NCBI GenBank assembly: GCA_001871685.1
Contig: MNVK01000019.1
Coordinates: 1 to 8,597, forward strand
DNA: 8,597 nt
Direction of reading: 5' to 3'
DNA from: Nitrospirae bacterium CG1_02_44_142
GTDB lineage: Bacteria; Nitrospirota; Thermodesulfovibrionia; Thermodesulfovibrionales; UBA1546
The notes beneath the pieces were generated by a model. It worked only from the letters and a program-made list of their open reading frames with translations. It made no database searches and was not told where the DNA came from. Shown piece after piece: positions 6,271 through 8,597 of the stretch; the stretch's first letter is position 1; each line of letters begins with the position of its first letter. The translations under genes and the position numbers were made by a program.

Positions 6271-7284
6271 CTACGCAGGGCGGGGTTTTTTCCGCATCTG
6301 CTTGAGCGATTTGTTAGCACTGTATTTTTCTTGTCTTTCAAATAAGGATAATTTGAGGGGTTTTATTTCGGCGGGATATTCGCCTGTGGTGACTTCATCT
6401 TGCAGCCTTACGCTTGCAGATGCACAGAATGAGCTATCAATTTCAAACCCTATGAAATGCCTGTTGAGGCGCTTAGCTGCAACAGCAGTTGTGCCTGATC
6501 CCATGAACGGGTCTAATATAATTTGACCGTCTTTCGTCGTTAATTTGATCAGAAATTCAATAAGGGATAACGGTTTCTGAGCTTCGTGTATTCGTTTTTC
6601 ATTTGTTCTGTAATCAAATTCCAATAAGTTAGTCGGGGAGCTTCCATTGATTAGGCATTCATCAACATTCATAGCGCCAACTTCGTTTTCTAAAATGTTA
6701 TCCGCAATTGTCCCCCCGATTTTATAAGGCTTGACGAACCATGCAATAGGCTCAAAAATTGGGGCTAAATTACCAAGTCTCCATCCTTCCCATTTGTGAG
6801 CTGCATCGCCCATGCCTCGACGATCATAAACAATGCTTACTCGTTGAGCGCGATGATGCGCCGACGGTTTTTTCCATGCCAACATATCCTTTAACAAAAA
6901 ACCAATATCTTCAAATGCATTAATAACCTGATGTATGGTGCGCCTTCCACTAAAAACAAAAAGAGATGCGCCTTTTTTCATTTTAGGGAAAACAAGTGCG
7001 CCCCATGTCCCGCACCACTCTCTATACTCGCTGCCGATATTTCTGTCTGCCTGCGACCATCCATTTATAGGCTTACCACGTCTTTTAAACCCGGACTTGC
7101 CTAATTGTGCAGGAGATTGCCCGAGCAAAGCTGAATTTGTATTTGAATGTAAAACATCCCAGTCGTCGAGACAAATTCCGTATGGAATATCAGATAAAAA
7201 TAAATCTATCGATTCGTTATCAATATCACCCAAAAAGTTATGGCAATCGCCCTGTGTAATCATGTCTATATAGCTGTTATTCAT
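6271..7284 (-). CDS. Beta-class DNA amino-methyltransferase of the HindIII-like system
   Basis: This 337-residue enzyme would protect host DNA by adding a methyl group from S-adenosylmethionine to a base in the target site. Motif IV comes first (SDIPYG, 31-36, a variant of DPPY) and the SAM-binding motif I comes late (DPFMGSGTTAVAA, 258-270, then FIGFEID at 277-283), with AQKPLSLIEFLIKL (235-248) just before it. This IV-then-I order defines the beta class. The Asp of DIPY favours N6-adenine over N4-cytosine. The intervening stretch of about 45-175 (FKRRGKPINGW, WKKP, HKWEGWRLGN) probably holds target recognition. Its ATG overlaps the endonuclease stop by four bases (ATGA), so the pair forms one operon and methyltransferase translation may depend on the upstream gene. 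As the partner of a HindIII-type nuclease it is predicted to modify AAGCTT. Confidence 0.92.
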   Translation of the reverse strand: MNNSYIDMITQGDCHNFLGDIDNESIDLFLSDIPYGICLDDWDVLHSNTNSALLGQSPAQLGKSGFKRRGKPINGWSQADRNIGSEYREWCGTWGALVFPKMKKGASLFVFSGRRTIHQVINAFEDIGFLLKDMLAWKKPSAHHRAQRVSIVYDRRGMGDAAHKWEGWRLGNLAPIFEPIAWFVKPYKIGGTIADNILENEVGAMNVDECLINGSSPTNLLEFDYRTNEKRIHEAQKPLSLIEFLIKLTTKDGQIILDPFMGSGTTAVAAKRLNRHFIGFEIDSSFCASASVRLQDEVTTGEYPAEIKPLKLSLFERQEKYSANKSLKQMRKKPRPA

Positions 7285-8177
7285 GATGTCGCCTTTAGTC
7301 GTTTGATATATTTGCTGATTGACGATATTTTCTCATTGATTTTCATTGCTGAGATCAATTCAGTTATTGCCTGCTCTTTTGTATATTGGCGAATTCGAGT
7401 GATTATGGCTTTCCAATACTCAATTTCATTTGTGCCTCTTGAAATGACTATTTGTTTTGATTCCTGCAAGTAATCAATCAAGGTGTTTGGCGCGCTCCCT
7501 ATATGTTTACAGATAAACTCATTGCCAAGCACATGGAAACTATCATTCTTGTCTTTATTATTGATTGTTACAGACTCGCTAAACTCTGCGGATAAATTCC
7601 AGATGAAAGAAAGGTTTAGTTTTTTTGACTCCCTGACATTATGCTCCAAGAAATAGGCAAAATGCTCCCAACTGAGCAAACAAACATTGCCGTCAAGTGC
7701 CTGACCATAGATTTGGCTGTTACTCTTTGGATATTGGTAATAAGGGCAAGCGAGAACGGCGTAATCATTGTCGCCTTTCCAATCTACCATTGATCTAACC
7801 TTAAAATCTTTCTGGTTCTTAGCAGTTCTGCTTAAACGAAACGCCTTAGCATCACCAACAAGGGTATAGCCATGAATAGGGCTTTTCGCAACGATATCGG
7901 CGCAATTTGCTCGTTCTTTGGTTACATCGGCATGAAGTCCTAATTCATGAAAACACTTAGCCAGGATAATATCGGTTGCCTTTGCATATAATTTTTCTTC
8001 TGTGGAGTCATGGTCTATGTTTTCAGGAATTGCCCCAATCTCTTTGAGCAGCGGGAGCAGTTGCTCTTTGCTAAGCGAAAATAAAGCCCTTTTAATCTTA
8101 TCCGTAGCCTTCTCAAAATCTGATTCGTCTGTCTGTGCCTCCATTTTTATCAAGGCTGTTAATTCGGTATAGAGCAT
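7281..8177 (-). CDS. HindIII-family type II restriction endonuclease
   Basis: This 298-residue protein matches the HindIII restriction enzyme (300 residues, as remembered) over its whole length. Near-identical blocks are EKLYAKATDIILAK (61-74), FRLSRTAKNQKDFKV (113-127), DYAVL (138-142), QYP (148-150), SWEH (169-172) and EYWK (253-256). The PD-(D/E)xK active site is seen as Asp94 (NCADIVA), then Asp109 and Lys111 (GDAKAFRLSRT), in the place of the catalytic Asp-x-Lys of HindIII. The expected activity is cleavage of A^AGCTT as a homodimer. The ATG at 8177 has an SD, AGGAGG (complement of 8182-8187), four bases upstream. The gene is first in the operon and overlaps the methyltransferase by four bases. 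Its composition looks more AT-rich than the isp block, consistent with horizontal gain. Confidence 0.95.
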   Translation of the reverse strand: MLYTELTALIKMEAQTDESDFEKATDKIKRALFSLSKEQLLPLLKEIGAIPENIDHDSTEEKLYAKATDIILAKCFHELGLHADVTKERANCADIVAKSPIHGYTLVGDAKAFRLSRTAKNQKDFKVRSMVDWKGDNDYAVLACPYYQYPKSNSQIYGQALDGNVCLLSWEHFAYFLEHNVRESKKLNLSFIWNLSAEFSESVTINNKDKNDSFHVLGNEFICKHIGSAPNTLIDYLQESKQIVISRGTNEIEYWKAIITRIRQYTKEQAITELISAMKINEKISSISKYIKRLKATS

Positions 8178-8231
8178 GAAGCCTCCTCTTTATTGCTGTT
8201 TTAGTTTACATGCCTTTTAACTCTTTTGTTT

Positions 8232-8262
8232 ATTTTAGCTTTTAAATAGGGCTGAAGGTCAA
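8232..8262 (-). promoter_or_regulatory. Possible promoter of the restriction-modification operon
   Basis: On the reverse strand TTGACC (complement of 8257-8262) and TAAAAT (complement of 8232-8237) lie 19 bases apart, about 55 bases upstream of the endonuclease ATG. The hexamers are good but the spacing is longer than ideal. No controller-protein gene is seen, so control of this promoter is unknown. Confidence 0.3.
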
Positions 8263-8268
8263 GTTTTA

Positions 8269-8430
8269 GTGTTATTCTTTAGAATTAGAGCTAATCTCCA
8301 ATTCTTAAACCAATATCTTAAAAATGGCTCATCGTGTAAGAGTATGGGTAAACTGATGAACTTCAAGAAGTATAACATGGCTTCAAATAAAGAGAAAAGA
8401 GCTTTTAAAGGCATAAAGAAATCAGTATGA
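8269..8430 (+). CDS. Small basic open frame of uncertain reality
   Basis: A frame open from 8239 could start at GTG 8269 (53 codons) or at ATG 8344 (28 codons) and ends with TGA at 8428-8430. A weak SD-like GAAGG (8254-8258) precedes the GTG. The product would be short and basic at its C-terminus (NKEKRAFKGIKKSV). Its stop overlaps the next ATG as ATGA, the arrangement of coupled genes. I recognise no family. The frame crosses the putative promoter and inverted repeat of the restriction operon, which counts against it. Confidence 0.2.
   Translation: MLFFRIRANLQFLNQYLKNGSSCKSMGKLMNFKKYNMASNKEKRAFKGIKKSV
8281..8305. repeat. 25-base inverted repeat upstream of the restriction-modification operon
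   Basis: AGAATTAGAG (8281-8290) and CTCCAATTCT (8296-8305) are inverted copies matching at nine of ten positions around the loop CTAAT. In reverse-strand RNA the one mismatch would be a G-U pair, so a ten-pair stem is possible. It lies about 20 bases upstream of the proposed -35 box, where an operator or the terminator of an upstream reverse-strand gene could be, but there is no long U run to mark a terminator. Confidence 0.4.
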
Positions 8431-8597
8431 TTTATAGATGGGAAAAAATAGACGATTACTGGACGAATATCAGTTCCCCGGATTTCGGCCGCGATCTAAA
8501 ATACAGGGGATATTGGGAGACCCGAAGGCACGGGTTATTCAACTTAAGCGGAGTCAAAAAAAACAGTATGCGGGTGTTGCGGCGCTGTGCATCGAAG
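8427..8597 (+). CDS. 5' end of an unrecognised protein, cut by the window edge
   Basis: The ATG at 8427 opens a frame of 57 codons that runs off the window; an in-frame TAA lies 24 bases upstream of it. The peptide is rich in aromatic and charged residues (WEKIDDYWTNISS, KYRGYWETRRHGLFNL). Residues 44-56 (KKNSMRVLRRCAS) recall the lead-in to motif I of class I SAM methyltransferases, where KGMRVLDVGC is typical, but the acidic residue and glycines of that motif are not present, so I do not assign it. There is no strong SD. It is divergent from the restriction operon. Confidence 0.4.
   Translation, partial: MIYRWEKIDDYWTNISSPDFGRDLKYRGYWETRRHGLFNLSGVKKNSMRVLRRCASK

Noticed and set aside
6250..6295. 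Intrinsic terminator after truB (GGGCGGGG followed by six T)
   Set aside because: The T run is present but only a four-pair stem (CTGC/GCAG) can be formed before it, and it lies within the methyltransferase coding end.
6935..7273. Forward-strand 112-codon frame inside the methyltransferase gene
   Set aside because: It lies wholly antisense to a gene with clear catalytic motifs and has no family features of its own.

Overview
This is a bacterial window with moderate, slightly AT-leaning composition. It makes isoprenoid precursors by the DXP (non-mevalonate) route, because ispD and ispF are present, and it has an exported HtrA-type protease, which fits a Gram-negative-like cell. The combination of an HtrA/DegP gene, a membrane PIN-TRAM gene, ispD, ispF and truB, together with dispersed palindromic repeats, suggests Nitrospirota or a deltaproteobacterial relative. 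That placement is a low-confidence inference, since no marker gene fixes the taxon.

Left part (1-1512): the first 87 bases hold the reverse-strand start of an exported protein, with a signal peptide and a strong Shine-Dalgarno (SD) sequence, cut by the window edge. Upstream of it lies a short control region with two near-identical 17-base sites. Then comes a reverse-strand XerC/D-like tyrosine recombinase with all six catalytic residues and an unusual N-terminal HARP-like module. The linker after this module carries two copies of the palindrome GGGACAGTCCC, apparently a small repeat insertion inside the gene. A 190-base divergent promoter region separates the recombinase from the next block.

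Central part (1513-6269): five forward-strand genes are probably transcribed together at least from the PIN-TRAM gene on. They are degP/htrA, a four-helix membrane PIN-TRAM protein, ispD, ispF (4-base overlap with ispD) and truB (start codon directly after the ispF stop). The first covers envelope protein quality control, the second is a putative membrane-anchored RNase, the next two are successive-branch enzymes of isoprenoid synthesis, and the last makes tRNA pseudouridine 55. The degP promoter sits so close to the ATG that the message may be leaderless. A perfect 17-base palindrome lies in the degP linker and an 80-base inverted-repeat element lies after degP.

Right part (6271-8597): a two-gene restriction-modification operon on the reverse strand meets truB tail to tail with one base between the stop codons. 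The upstream gene is a clear HindIII-family endonuclease and the downstream gene, overlapping it by 4 bases, is a beta-class amino-methyltransferase, probably N6-adenine. AAGCTT is the predicted target. Upstream of the operon is a 25-base inverted repeat and then unrecognised forward-strand coding potential that runs off the window. I found no tRNA, rRNA, CRISPR array or insertion sequence. No wholly new system is evident; the most notable items are the HindIII-like module placed outside its familiar host and the palindromic repeats inside protein linkers.
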